Assembly: GCA_016214925.1 (NCBI GenBank)
Contig: JACRMO010000249.1
Span: 1 to 15,222, forward strand
Length of the DNA: 15,222 nucleotides
DNA from: Gammaproteobacteria bacterium
Lineage (GTDB): Bacteria > Pseudomonadota > Gammaproteobacteria > Thiohalobacterales > Thiohalobacteraceae
Direction of reading: 5' to 3'
Position 1 is the first letter of the stretch, and the number at the start of each line of letters is the position of its first letter. Below the pieces are notes generated by a model. That model was given only the letters and a program-made list of their open reading frames with translations, was not told where the DNA came from and ran no database searches. Shown here one piece after another: positions 1 through 7,611 of the stretch. The position numbers were made by a program, and so were the translations under genes.

Positions 1-28
1 AAATGCGAGGAACAACAATTGGTGATCC

Positions 29-322
29 ATGGCGCTACATCCTGAATTTCCGAAATCGCCCTACGCCGAACTGCTGCCGGATCAGCGCTGGTTTCCGGCC
101 GCCGAAGAACTCCGCGATACGGCCTACGAGAAATTGCTGCCGCCGCTGGTTGCCAAGATTCGCGAGGGCGTCAAGGAATGGCGCGACGCCGGATATGCCG
201 GCGCCTCGGATACCTCACGTGCGCTTCTGACCTGGTGGTTCGAGACCGACCATCTGGTCGAACAAGCCGACGACACCTTATCCCCGTTCCGTTATTACTT
301 CGCTCAGCGCGAAGCCGTGTAG
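29..322 (+). CDS. N-terminal fragment of type III restriction-like helicase-nuclease (split by TAG)
   Basis: This 97-codon fragment is the N-terminal domain of the large helicase-nuclease that continues in the same frame from 326. It starts at ATG 29 with the sequence MALHPEFPKSPY and ends at TAG 320-322, only one codon (ACG) before the GTG that opens the downstream frame. The reading frame, composition and apparent protein continuity (FAQREAV, stop, TVIWLHDVRKVRDKY) carry straight across the stop, so this is one gene broken by a nonsense codon, most simply GAG to TAG. A weak purine stretch (gagg, 7-10) lies too far upstream to be a good ribosome site. The fragment has no catalytic motif; in this family it precedes the helicase core. 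Alone it is unlikely to be functional. Amber readthrough or a sequencing error would restore a protein of about 904 residues. Confidence 0.75.
   Translation: MALHPEFPKSPYAELLPDQRWFPAAEELRDTAYEKLLPPLVAKIREGVKEWRDAGYAGASDTSRALLTWWFETDHLVEQADDTLSPFRYYFAQREAV
320..322 (+). other. In-frame amber codon interrupting the helicase-nuclease gene
   Basis: The sequence reads GAA GCC GTG TAG ACG GTG ATC TGG. The frame is open from 29 to 319 and again from 323 to 2740, with no shift between, so one base substitution (most simply GAG, Glu) explains the break. No recoding element can be recognised by eye around it. Confidence 0.85.
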
Positions 323-325
323 ACG

Positions 326-2743
326 GTGATCTGGCTGCATGATGTGCGCAAGGTTCGCGACAAATACGACCTGCTACGCTTCGATGCCTCCGGTGCGGTC
401 TCGCAGAATATGTTCGACGAGAACTGGCCGCGCTATGTCGTCAAGATGGCGACCGGCGCGGGCAAGACCAAGGTGCTGTCGCTGCTGATCGCCTGGAGCT
501 TTTTTCACAAGCTCTACGAGTCGGATTCCACGCTCGCGCGCAACTTCCTGCTGATCGCGCCAAACATCATTGTCCTCGACCGCCTGCGTGCCGACTTCGA
601 CGGGCTGAAAATTTTTTTCAACGATCCGATCCTCCCGGACAACGGCTACGAGGGCCAGAATTGGCGCGACGATTTCCAGTTGACGCTGCACATCCAGGAC
701 GACGTGCGCGTCATGCAACCCACCGGCAATCTGTTCCTGACCAACATCCATCGCGTCTATCTCGGCGACATCCGCGAGCCCTCGCTGGAAGACGACGACC
801 TGCGCGATTACTTTCTCGCGCCCTTCGGACCGAAACCGGTGGGCAAGACTACCGACAGCAAGACCGACCTCGGCGAGATCGTCCGCGAAATCGATGAGCT
901 GGCCGTGTTCAACGACGAGGCGCACCACATCCACGATCCGAAGATGGCCTGGTTCAAGAGCATTCAGGACATCCACCACAAACTGTTACAGAAAGATGAT
1001 CGTCTAGCGCTGCAAGTGGATGTGACCGCCACACCCCGGCACAACAACGGCGCCATCTTCGTGCAGACAGTGTCGGACTATCCGCTGGTCGAGGCTATTC
1101 ATCAGCGCGTCGTCAAACAACCGGTGTTGCCGGATATCGCCAGCCGCGCACGTCTGCAGGAACACAAGAGCGCGATCTTCACCGAGCACTATCAAGACTA
1201 CCTGCAACTCGGCATCGAGGAATGGCGCAAGAGCTACGCCGAGCATGAGGCGCTGGGCAAAAAGGCCGTGCTGTTCGTGATGGTCGACGATACCAAGAAT
1301 TGCGACGAGGTCGGGGAATATCTCCAAAGAACCTGTCCGGAATTGAACAATGCCGTTTTAGTAATTCACACCAAGAACAATGGCGACATCTCCGAATCGG
1401 CCACCGGAAAAAACAAGGACGATCTGGAACTATTGCGCAAACAATCCAACGCCATCGATTCCTGGGCCAGTCCCTTCAAGGCCATCGTCTCCGTGCTGAT
1501 GCTTAAGGAAGGCTGGGATGTGCGCAACGTCACCACCATCGTCGGTCTGCGCGCCTACACGGCCAAGAGCAACATCCTGCCCGAACAGACCCTGGGACGC
1601 GGACTGCGTCGCATGTATTTCGGTGAGGACATTCCGGAAACCGTCTCGGTCATGGGCACGCCGGCATTCATGGAGTTCGTCGAGTCCATCCAGAGCGAGG
1701 GCGTCACCTTCGAGCATGTGCCAATGGGTCCGGGCACCGGCCGCAAGGAATCGCTCATCGTCGAAGTGGATACACAGAACACCGACAAGAACCTCGATGA
1801 ACTCGATATCGAACTGCCGAGGCTTACTCGGCGGTTCAATCGCGAGTACAAAGACCTTGAAGCCCTCGACCCGGCGACGCTAGGCAATGCCAAGCTCCCG
1901 CTCAAGCCCTTCACGCCGGAGGAAACCCGTGAGATCGTATTCAAGACCATGCTAGACGCCGAGGTGCATCACAAAATCCAATTGGACGGCGCCGGCCCTG
2001 CTGACTATCGCTCGGTGGTCGCGTTCTTCGCCCGCCAATTGCTGAAAGAATTGCGACTGGTCGGTGGCTACGACGTGCTCTATCCCAAAGTGCGCGACTT
2101 TATAGCGCAGCATTTGTTTGCGGGCGTTGCGGTGAATCTCGAAGACCCCGTGGTATTGCGCAATCTTTCCGAGCCCGAGCCGGGCAAGATTTTGTTCGAT
2201 GTATTTAAGTCTGCGATCAACGCGCTCACCGTCCAAGATATTGGCACCTCGCGCATCGAAGACCGCATCCGCCTGCGCGACACGCGCCCCTTCCGCACCG
2301 AAAACCGGCCTTACCTCGCACCGAAGAAATCGCTGTTCAGCAAGATTGTCGGTGAGCCGCATGCCGGCGGCTTCGAGCTGACCTTCGCCACGTTCCTCGA
2401 CAACGCCCCGGATGTCGTGGCCTTCGCCAAGAACTACCTCGCGGTCGGTTTCAAGATCGACTACGTCAGGGTCGACGGCGATCTCTCGAACTACATCCCC
2501 GACTTTCTGGTGAAGACAACCGACGGCACCGTCTGGATCATCGAGACCAAGGGCCGCGAAGAACTCGACCTGCCGCAGAAGATGAATCGTCTGCGCCAGT
2601 GGTGCGAGGACGCCACCGCCGCCAGCAGCGCCGAGGGTGGCCCGGCTTATCGTTTTGTGTACGTCGACCAGGACGGATACGACTTGCATCCGCCGCAGGA
2701 CTTTGCCGGCCTGGCGACGGTTTTCACGGAATATCAAGCGTGA
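326..2743 (+). CDS. Type III restriction-like DEAD/DEAH helicase-nuclease (Res), main part
   Basis: This 805-codon frame holds a superfamily 2 helicase fused to a nuclease, as in type III restriction Res subunits, which translocate on DNA and cut it with a partner methylase. Counting from the GTG at 326, Walker A ATGAGKT is at 42-48, the DEAH box (NDEAHH) at 197-201, TATP (motif III) at 234-237, LKEGWDVRN (motif V) at 393-401 and QTLGRGLRR (motif VI) at 421-429. Near the C-terminus PD(726)F, then E(740)TK(742), fits a PD-(D/E)xK nuclease, so every catalytic motif is intact. The GTG start is artificial: it is simply the first start codon after the TAG at 320-322 and has no ribosome site, so the native start is ATG 29. 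The gene runs ahead of an ATPase gene (82-base gap) and a DNA methylase gene. Whether this truncated form is made is unknown; as it stands the gene may be a pseudogene. Confidence 0.85.
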   Translation: MIWLHDVRKVRDKYDLLRFDASGAVSQNMFDENWPRYVVKMATGAGKTKVLSLLIAWSFFHKLYESDSTLARNFLLIAPNIIVLDRLRADFDGLKIFFNDPILPDNGYEGQNWRDDFQLTLHIQDDVRVMQPTGNLFLTNIHRVYLGDIREPSLEDDDLRDYFLAPFGPKPVGKTTDSKTDLGEIVREIDELAVFNDEAHHIHDPKMAWFKSIQDIHHKLLQKDDRLALQVDVTATPRHNNGAIFVQTVSDYPLVEAIHQRVVKQPVLPDIASRARLQEHKSAIFTEHYQDYLQLGIEEWRKSYAEHEALGKKAVLFVMVDDTKNCDEVGEYLQRTCPELNNAVLVIHTKNNGDISESATGKNKDDLELLRKQSNAIDSWASPFKAIVSVLMLKEGWDVRNVTTIVGLRAYTAKSNILPEQTLGRGLRRMYFGEDIPETVSVMGTPAFMEFVESIQSEGVTFEHVPMGPGTGRKESLIVEVDTQNTDKNLDELDIELPRLTRRFNREYKDLEALDPATLGNAKLPLKPFTPEETREIVFKTMLDAEVHHKIQLDGAGPADYRSVVAFFARQLLKELRLVGGYDVLYPKVRDFIAQHLFAGVAVNLEDPVVLRNLSEPEPGKILFDVFKSAINALTVQDIGTSRIEDRIRLRDTRPFRTENRPYLAPKKSLFSKIVGEPHAGGFELTFATFLDNAPDVVAFAKNYLAVGFKIDYVRVDGDLSNYIPDFLVKTTDGTVWIIETKGREELDLPQKMNRLRQWCEDATAASSAEGGPAYRFVYVDQDGYDLHPPQDFAGLATVFTEYQA

Positions 2744-2756
2744 TCCAGCGAACTGT

Positions 2757-2825
2757 ATTGAAGTTACCGGAGTTTATCTATAAGGTCGTAAACCTTGGTA
2801 ACCTTGGATAAGGTAGATATAACCC
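2757..2825 (+). promoter_or_regulatory. Repeat-rich intergenic segment ahead of the ATPase gene, possible promoter/operator
   Basis: The gap between the helicase-nuclease and the ATPase is dense in short repeats. ATAAGGT occurs at 2780-2786 and 2808-2814. TAAACCTTGG (2789-2798) is followed directly by TAACCTTGG (2799-2807). AAGGT and ACCTT pair as two small hairpins (2782-2796 and 2801-2814), and TATCTA (2775-2780) mirrors TAGATA (2814-2819). A weak promoter is possible with TTGAAG (2758-2763) and TATAAG (2779-2784), but the 15-base spacing is short. The right-hand AAGG (2810-2813) could double as the ribosome site of ATG 2826, so repeat binding could affect translation or transcription. This is pattern only; no regulator is identified. 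Confidence 0.35.
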
Positions 2826-4034
2826 ATGGACCCGCTGCATAACCCTTTTTCCCCAGGCGCCGGCTCGCCGCCGCCCGAACTGGCTGGCCGGGCCAGAATT
2901 CTGGAACAGGCGCGAGTCACGCTTGGACGCATCAAGGCCGGTCGGCCGGAGCGCAGTCAGCTGCTCATCGGGCTGCGCGGCGTCGGCAAGACCGTATTGC
3001 TGAACAAGATTCGCGAGATGGCCGAGGACATGGGCTACCGGCCGGTTTTCATTGAGGCCCACGAAAACAAATCGCTCGCCGCCTTGCTCCTGCCGCCGCT
3101 GCGGCAGCTACTGATCTCGCTGGATCGCATGGCCACCGTGAGCGAGAAGGCCAAGCGCGGCCTGCGTGTGCTCAAGAGCTTTTTCAATGGCGTCAAAGTG
3201 AAGTACCAGGATCTCGAAATCGGCATCGACGTCGACCCGGAACATGGCGCAGCCGACAGTGGCGATCTGGAAGCCGATCTTTCCGCGCTGTTCCTGGCCT
3301 TGGGCGAGGCTGCGGTGGATCGCAAAACGGCCATCGCGTTGATCGTGGACGAACTCCAATACCTGAGTGAAGAAGAACTCAGCGCGCTGATTATGGCCAT
3401 GCATCAGATATCCCAACGGCAGTTGCCTGTGGTGCTGATCGGCGCGGGCCTGCCGCAGCTCGTCGCCCTCGCCGGGCGCGCTAAATCCTACGCGGAACGG
3501 CTGTTCCAGTTCCCCGAACTTGGCCCGCTGCAACCGGAAGATGCAGCTGCCGCACTTCAGGAGCCCGTTATGGAAGAGAACGTCCGCTTCACCGATGAAG
3601 CGCTGCAGGAAGTCATCGCCCAGACGCAAGGCTATCCCTATTTCCTACAGGAATGGGGGTACCAAGCCTGGAACATCGCCGACCAATCGCCCATCGAGGT
3701 CGCTGACGTGCGCCGGGCGACGGACGAGTCCATCAACCGGCTCGACGCGAATTTCTTTCGCGTCCGTTTCGACCGCCTGACACCGCGTGAAAAAGAGTAC
3801 CTGCGGGCGCTCGCCGAACTTGGCGAAGGGCCACACCGCTCCGGAGACGTGGCGGAGCAGTTGGGCGTCAGGGTGCAAAGCGTGGCGCCTATCCGCGGCA
3901 GCCTGATCAAGAAAGGCATGATCTACAGCCCCGCGCATGGGGACACGGCGTTCACGGTGCCGCTGTTCGGCGGCTTCATGCAGCGCATCATGCCGACCAA
4001 CAGCCCACGGAACGCACCCAACAACCCCGCATAA
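2826..4034 (+). CDS. AAA ATPase with C-terminal winged helix, in restriction-modification locus
   Basis: This 402-residue protein is a STAND/ORC-like AAA ATPase. Walker A GLRGVGKT lies at 49-56, Walker B ALIVDELQYL at 171-180 (D175, E176), and a sensor-1-like stretch VVLIGAGLP at 202-210. Residues about 320-390 (from LTPREKEYLRAL to the KKGMI segment) look like a winged helix, as in Orc1/Cdc6-type and related bacterial ATPases that bind DNA. The C-terminus ends in a low-complexity Asn/Pro tail. It sits between the helicase-nuclease and the methylase on the same strand, 27 bases before the methylase start, so co-transcription is likely. Stand-alone ATPases of this kind are widespread and their partners often unclear. 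A role in controlling or loading the restriction complex is inference from position. ATG 2826 is chosen because the protein begins at once with a family-like PLHNPFSPGAG segment. Confidence 0.8.
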   Translation: MDPLHNPFSPGAGSPPPELAGRARILEQARVTLGRIKAGRPERSQLLIGLRGVGKTVLLNKIREMAEDMGYRPVFIEAHENKSLAALLLPPLRQLLISLDRMATVSEKAKRGLRVLKSFFNGVKVKYQDLEIGIDVDPEHGAADSGDLEADLSALFLALGEAAVDRKTAIALIVDELQYLSEEELSALIMAMHQISQRQLPVVLIGAGLPQLVALAGRAKSYAERLFQFPELGPLQPEDAAAALQEPVMEENVRFTDEALQEVIAQTQGYPYFLQEWGYQAWNIADQSPIEVADVRRATDESINRLDANFFRVRFDRLTPREKEYLRALAELGEGPHRSGDVAEQLGVRVQSVAPIRGSLIKKGMIYSPAHGDTAFTVPLFGGFMQRIMPTNSPRNAPNNPA

Positions 4035-4061
4035 AACGGACAAAACCCTGAGTCACGGAAT

Positions 4062-6353
4062 ATGGCCAAACCCCCCAAACAAGCCTACGACCTGAGCGAC
4101 GCCGAAAAGCGCGACCTGATCCAGCTGATTCAGGACGGCAAGCCGCTGCCGGAGAAATACCGCTTCATCCTGTTCGAGGACAAGCGCGAGGTGGAGCTGG
4201 TGTGGAACGGCAAGAATCGCGAGGTCTGCACCACCGTGCTGCCGTTCCAGTCGCTGGAGCATGTGGACGAGCCGCGCATGGAGGCGCCGGAACTCGGCAC
4301 GCTGGATCTGTTCGACACGCGCGGCCGTCAGCTCAAGGGCTGGACCAACAAACTCATCTGGGGCGACAACAAGCTGATTCTGTCTTCATTGAAGAGCGGC
4401 GCGCTGCGCCGCCAGATCGAAGACGCGGGCGGGCTGAAACTGATTTACATCGACCCGCCCTTCGACGTCGGCGCCGATTTCTCCATGGACATCGAGATCG
4501 GCGGCGAGACCTTCCACAAGGAACCGAACCTGCTGGAACAGATCGCCTACCGTGATACCTGGGGACGCGGGGCGGATTCGTTCATCAGCATGATTTATGA
4601 GCGGCTGATTTTGATGCGGGATTTGTTGGCGGAGGATGGGAGTATTTATGTACATTGCGATTGGCGGGTGAATAGTTACATCAGGTTGGCGCTGGACGAA
4701 GTGTTCGGTAGTAGTTTCCAGATGAATCAAATTATTTGGCGTCGCTCGACACCAACAGGCGGCAAAACTAAATCAAGGATGTTCCCGCGCGACTACGATT
4801 TGATAGTGTCATACAAGAAAGGTGACGAGAACATTTTTGAGAATATTTACTTGCCGTATTCTCAGGACTACATCGATAACTTTTTCACACACAAAGATGC
4901 TGACGGAAGACGGTGGGCCTCACAAACGCTCGGTGATTATTCGGCTGACTCAATCGCCCAGTTTGAAAAACTCGGAAGAATTTTTGTAACGAAGAATGGC
5001 AGTAAGCGGCTGAAATATTATCTCGATGAGGCGAAAGGAATCCTAGCTGATGATGTTTGGAGTGATATACGAAATGTCAGGCAAGAGGAGGTAAGAAATC
5101 TCGGAAAGGGTATTACAGAAAACCTCGACTACCCAACACAAAAACCCGAATCTCTCCTCGAACGAATCATCAAAGCTAGCAGCAACGAAGGCGATCTCGT
5201 CGCCGATTTCTTCTGTGGCTCCGGCACCACGGCGGCGGTCGCAGAAAAGCTTGGCCGCAAGTGGATATGCACTGACCTCGGCAAGTTCGGCATTCACACC
5301 ACGCGCAAACGCCTGATCCAAGTGCAGCGCACGTTGAAGGATTCCGGCAAACCGTTCCGCGCCTTCGAGGTGCTGAACCTCGGCCGCTACGAGCGCCAGG
5401 CCTATCTCAACGTCGGCGGTCGCTTGACCGGCCCGCAGAAGGAACAGGCGCTGGCGCAGAAGGAGCGCGAGTTCCGCGATCTGATTCTGCGTGCGTACAA
5501 AGCACAACCGCTGGAAGGCGAGAGTTTTTTCCACGGTAAGAACGCCGGTCGCTTGGTCGTCGTCGGCCCGATCAACCTGCCCGTGGGCCGGCTGTTCGTT
5601 GAAGAGGTCATCACCGAATGCCGCAAGAGCGGTGCCTTGCGATTGGACATGCTCGCTTTTGAATTTGAAATGGGCCTGTTCCCGGCGGTGCTGGAAGAAG
5701 CCAAGCAGAAGGGCATTGATCTTGTGCCGAAACAGATTCCGCCCGAGGTCTTCGACAAGCGTGCGGTCGAGAAAGGCCAAGTGGTGTTCTTCGACATCAG
5801 CTTTATCGAAGCCACGCCGCGCTATCACAAGAAAGACAAGTTCACGCTCCAGATCGAACTGACGGATTTCTCCGTCTACTACACGCAAGGCGCGGCCGAA
5901 GCGGCGAGCGCGAGCCTCAAGAACGGCAAGAGCGAAGTCGTCTGCGAACAAGGCCAGCTCATCAAGATCAGCAAAGACAAAGACGGCGTCGTCACCCGCG
6001 ACATCCTCACCAAAAACTGGACCGACTGGGTGGACTACTGGGCCGTGGACTTCGACTACATGTCGCGCCGCGAGATCATCAAAGTCGCCAAGGGCGCGGG
6101 CATCGACGGCAACCTGCCAGGCCTCGAACCGCCGCAGGGCGAATTGACCCTGCCCGAGTTCGAAGAACGCTGGACCGGCAGCTACATCTTCGAAAACGAG
6201 TGGCAGAGCTTCCGCACCCGCAAGAGCCGCGATCTGGACATGATTTCAGCGCCGCACACCTACACCCAGGCCGGCCGCTTTACCGTCGCCGTGAAAGTCA
6301 TCGACATCTTCGGCAACGACACCATGGTGCTGGTGCCGGTGAATGTGGGTTGA
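4062..6353 (+). CDS. Site-specific DNA methyltransferase, type III Mod-like, beta class
   Basis: This 763-residue protein should transfer a methyl group from S-adenosylmethionine to an adenine or cytosine amino group in a specific DNA site. Motif IV is DPPF at 131-134 (YIDPPFDVG). A motif X-like segment (YPTQKPESLLERII) lies near 355-370, and motif I, DFFCGSGTT, is at 382-390. Motif IV before motif I, with the recognition segment between them, is the beta-class order of type III Mod proteins. The stretch from about 4590 to 5160, which covers the expected target-recognition domain, is AT-richer and uses different codons from its flanks, suggesting an exchanged domain. After the catalytic part comes an unusually long tail of about 330 residues that ends in a PKD-like strand pattern (HTYTQAGRFTVAVKV). 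The helicase-nuclease upstream is the natural restriction partner. The target sequence cannot be read from the protein. Confidence 0.88.
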   Translation: MAKPPKQAYDLSDAEKRDLIQLIQDGKPLPEKYRFILFEDKREVELVWNGKNREVCTTVLPFQSLEHVDEPRMEAPELGTLDLFDTRGRQLKGWTNKLIWGDNKLILSSLKSGALRRQIEDAGGLKLIYIDPPFDVGADFSMDIEIGGETFHKEPNLLEQIAYRDTWGRGADSFISMIYERLILMRDLLAEDGSIYVHCDWRVNSYIRLALDEVFGSSFQMNQIIWRRSTPTGGKTKSRMFPRDYDLIVSYKKGDENIFENIYLPYSQDYIDNFFTHKDADGRRWASQTLGDYSADSIAQFEKLGRIFVTKNGSKRLKYYLDEAKGILADDVWSDIRNVRQEEVRNLGKGITENLDYPTQKPESLLERIIKASSNEGDLVADFFCGSGTTAAVAEKLGRKWICTDLGKFGIHTTRKRLIQVQRTLKDSGKPFRAFEVLNLGRYERQAYLNVGGRLTGPQKEQALAQKEREFRDLILRAYKAQPLEGESFFHGKNAGRLVVVGPINLPVGRLFVEEVITECRKSGALRLDMLAFEFEMGLFPAVLEEAKQKGIDLVPKQIPPEVFDKRAVEKGQVVFFDISFIEATPRYHKKDKFTLQIELTDFSVYYTQGAAEAASASLKNGKSEVVCEQGQLIKISKDKDGVVTRDILTKNWTDWVDYWAVDFDYMSRREIIKVAKGAGIDGNLPGLEPPQGELTLPEFEERWTGSYIFENEWQSFRTRKSRDLDMISAPHTYTQAGRFTVAVKVIDIFGNDTMVLVPVNVG

Positions 6354-6370
6354 ACGATGATTGGATTATT

Positions 6371-6381
6371 GGGGGCAGACC
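6371..6381 (+). repeat. GGGGGCAGACC repeat, left copy flanking rhuM
   Basis: An exact 11-base copy of GGGGGCAGACC lies in the gap between the methylase and rhuM. The same 11 bases recur at 7056-7066, at the point where rhuM loses its family sequence. It belongs to a looser motif, GGGG(G/T)C(A/G)GA(A/C)C, also seen in the palindrome at 13361-13421. Confidence 0.6.
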
Positions 6382-6435
6382 CTAATGACTTGTTTCGGAA
6401 CCTTCTGCTCTCATCACACACAAGGAGGTGTGCCC

Positions 6436-7086
6436 ATGAGTAACGAACCCTCGCCCCAATCAGAAATCATCCTCTACCAGACCGAGGACGGGCGGACGCG
6501 CATCCAGTGCCGATTCGAGGATGAAACCGTCTGGCTATCACAGGCGCTCCTCGCAGAGTTGTTCCAGAAGGACGTGCGAACGATCAATGAACACCTGATC
6601 AACATCTTCGATGAAGGCGAACTGCGCCGTGAGACAACTATCCGGAAATTCCGGATAGTTCGCCAGGAGGGCAAACGGCAGGTTACCCGTGAGGTGGAAC
6701 ACTACAATCTGGACGCCATTCTCGCCGTCGGCTTCCGTGTCCGCAGTCACCGCGGCACCCAGTTCCGCCAGTGGGCGATTGGGCGCTTGAACGAGTACCT
6801 GGTGAAGGGCTTCACCATGGACGACGAGCGGCTGAAGAACCCGCCGGGCAAGGGACAGAAGGATTACTTCGACGAGCAACTGGAACGCATCCGCGATATC
6901 CGCTCGTCGGAGCGGCGTTTCTACCAGAAGGTGCTGGATATTTACACGACGAGCGTGGACTACACGCAGAACACGGAGATGTCGCAGCAGTTCTTCGCCA
7001 CGGTGCAGAACAAAATGCACTGGGCGGCCCACGGGCAGACGGCGGCGGAAGTGGCGGGGGCAGACCACGGTTTACAGAGAGAGTAA
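6436..7086 (+). CDS. RhuM-family protein, C-terminally truncated
   Basis: The product is a 216-residue RhuM-type 'virulence' protein, a family common in genomic islands whose biochemical activity is not settled. Recognisable segments are IILYQTEDGRTRIQ, DETVWLSQALLAELF, NAVGF-like ILAVGFRVRSHRGTQFRQWA and KMHWAAHGQTAAEV. ATG 6436 is chosen over the earlier in-frame ATG at 6361 because a textbook AAGGAGGTG (6422-6430) ends 5 bases before it. Family members usually run to about 330 residues. Here the match stops after TAAEV (nucleotide about 7053) and the last ten residues are encoded by a REP-like repeat (GGGGGCAGACC at 7056). The gene has therefore lost roughly its last third, and function is doubtful. 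It lies 82 bases after the methylase and may be an island passenger. Confidence 0.8.
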   Translation: MSNEPSPQSEIILYQTEDGRTRIQCRFEDETVWLSQALLAELFQKDVRTINEHLINIFDEGELRRETTIRKFRIVRQEGKRQVTREVEHYNLDAILAVGFRVRSHRGTQFRQWAIGRLNEYLVKGFTMDDERLKNPPGKGQKDYFDEQLERIRDIRSSERRFYQKVLDIYTTSVDYTQNTEMSQQFFATVQNKMHWAAHGQTAAEVAGADHGLQRE

Positions 7087-7145
7087 TCTAGGCCAACCAG
7101 GACAGCATGGTCTGCTCTCTATTTTTTGTCACCATTACAGAGAGG
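7056..7145 (+). repeat. REP-like/MITE-like element at the rhuM truncation
   Basis: The stretch begins with GGGGGCAGACCACGG and carries GCAGACCA (7060-7067) with its inverted copy TGGTCTGC (7108-7115), plus a direct repeat TTACAGAGAG (7072-7081 and 7135-7144). AGAGAG (7076-7081) can also pair with CTCTCT (7115-7120), so two alternative foldings compete. A run of six T (7122-7127) follows the right arm, so it may also act as a terminator for rhuM. The left end coincides with the loss of RhuM homology. It resembles the dispersed GGGGxCAGAxCAC repeats often seen near REP-associated transposases, but no transposase is present here. Confidence 0.5.
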
Positions 7146-7177
7146 AACGAGCAATCCTCGCCGCTTAGAGAAAGAAC

Positions 7178-7504
7178 ATGGCGCGCCGTTACCATTACCA
7201 TGTCTATGTGATAGAACTCTCGAACGACGTTCTCTCCGAAGCCAAATTTAAGAAGGCCAATCCGGATTATGAATTCGGTAAACCGTGTGTCTACGTCGGC
7301 ATGACGGGCTTGGATCCTGATGTGCGATTTGATAAACACAAGGCGGGCATCCAGTCCAACCGATTCGTGAGGGAGTTTGGTTTGCGATTGATGCCCGAGT
7401 TGTACGAGATGTATAACCCGATGCCGTATGAAGGCGCGCGCGAGATGGAAGTGGAGTTGGCGATCGGTCTGCGCGAGGCCGGCTTTGGCGTATGGCAGGC
7501 CTGA
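7178..7504 (+). CDS. Small GIY-YIG-like protein
   Basis: This 108-residue protein has the layout of the GIY-YIG nuclease fold: HVYVIEL (8-14) for the first strand and CVYVGMTG (37-44) for the YIG strand. Then come R50 and H54 in DVRFDKHKAGI, and a late acidic residue in YEGAREMEVEL (84-93), which fits the metal-binding Glu. Stand-alone domains of this size are found widely in bacteria with unknown roles; some homologous domains nick or cut DNA in repair, in introns or in restriction. The start ATG 7178 is preceded by AGAGAAAG, a modest ribosome site. It lies in the same direction as its neighbours within the island but is spaced from both, so it is probably transcribed on its own. A substrate cannot be given. 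Confidence 0.7.
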   Translation: MARRYHYHVYVIELSNDVLSEAKFKKANPDYEFGKPCVYVGMTGLDPDVRFDKHKAGIQSNRFVREFGLRLMPELYEMYNPMPYEGAREMEVELAIGLREAGFGVWQA

Positions 7505-7611
7505 GGTAGCTACTCCCCGACAATCTGGATACTTATCTTCTCACTGTAAGTGATTGAACTTCAAAGCTGCAACGGTGCCATGAGGTCTGATAGCTGGCGG
7601 CTAAACCAATT

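Noticed and set aside
374..979. Long minus-strand ORF of 201 codons inside the helicase-nuclease
   Set aside because: It mirrors a gene with all helicase motifs on the plus strand; the product looks unlike any protein and high GC makes such shadows common.
1952..2737. Minus-strand ORF of 261 codons
   Set aside because: Antisense shadow of the nuclease end of the Res-like gene; no motif.
5043..5951. Minus-strand ORF of 302 codons in the methylase
   Set aside because: Antisense to the methylase motif I region; composition is that of a mirrored reading frame.
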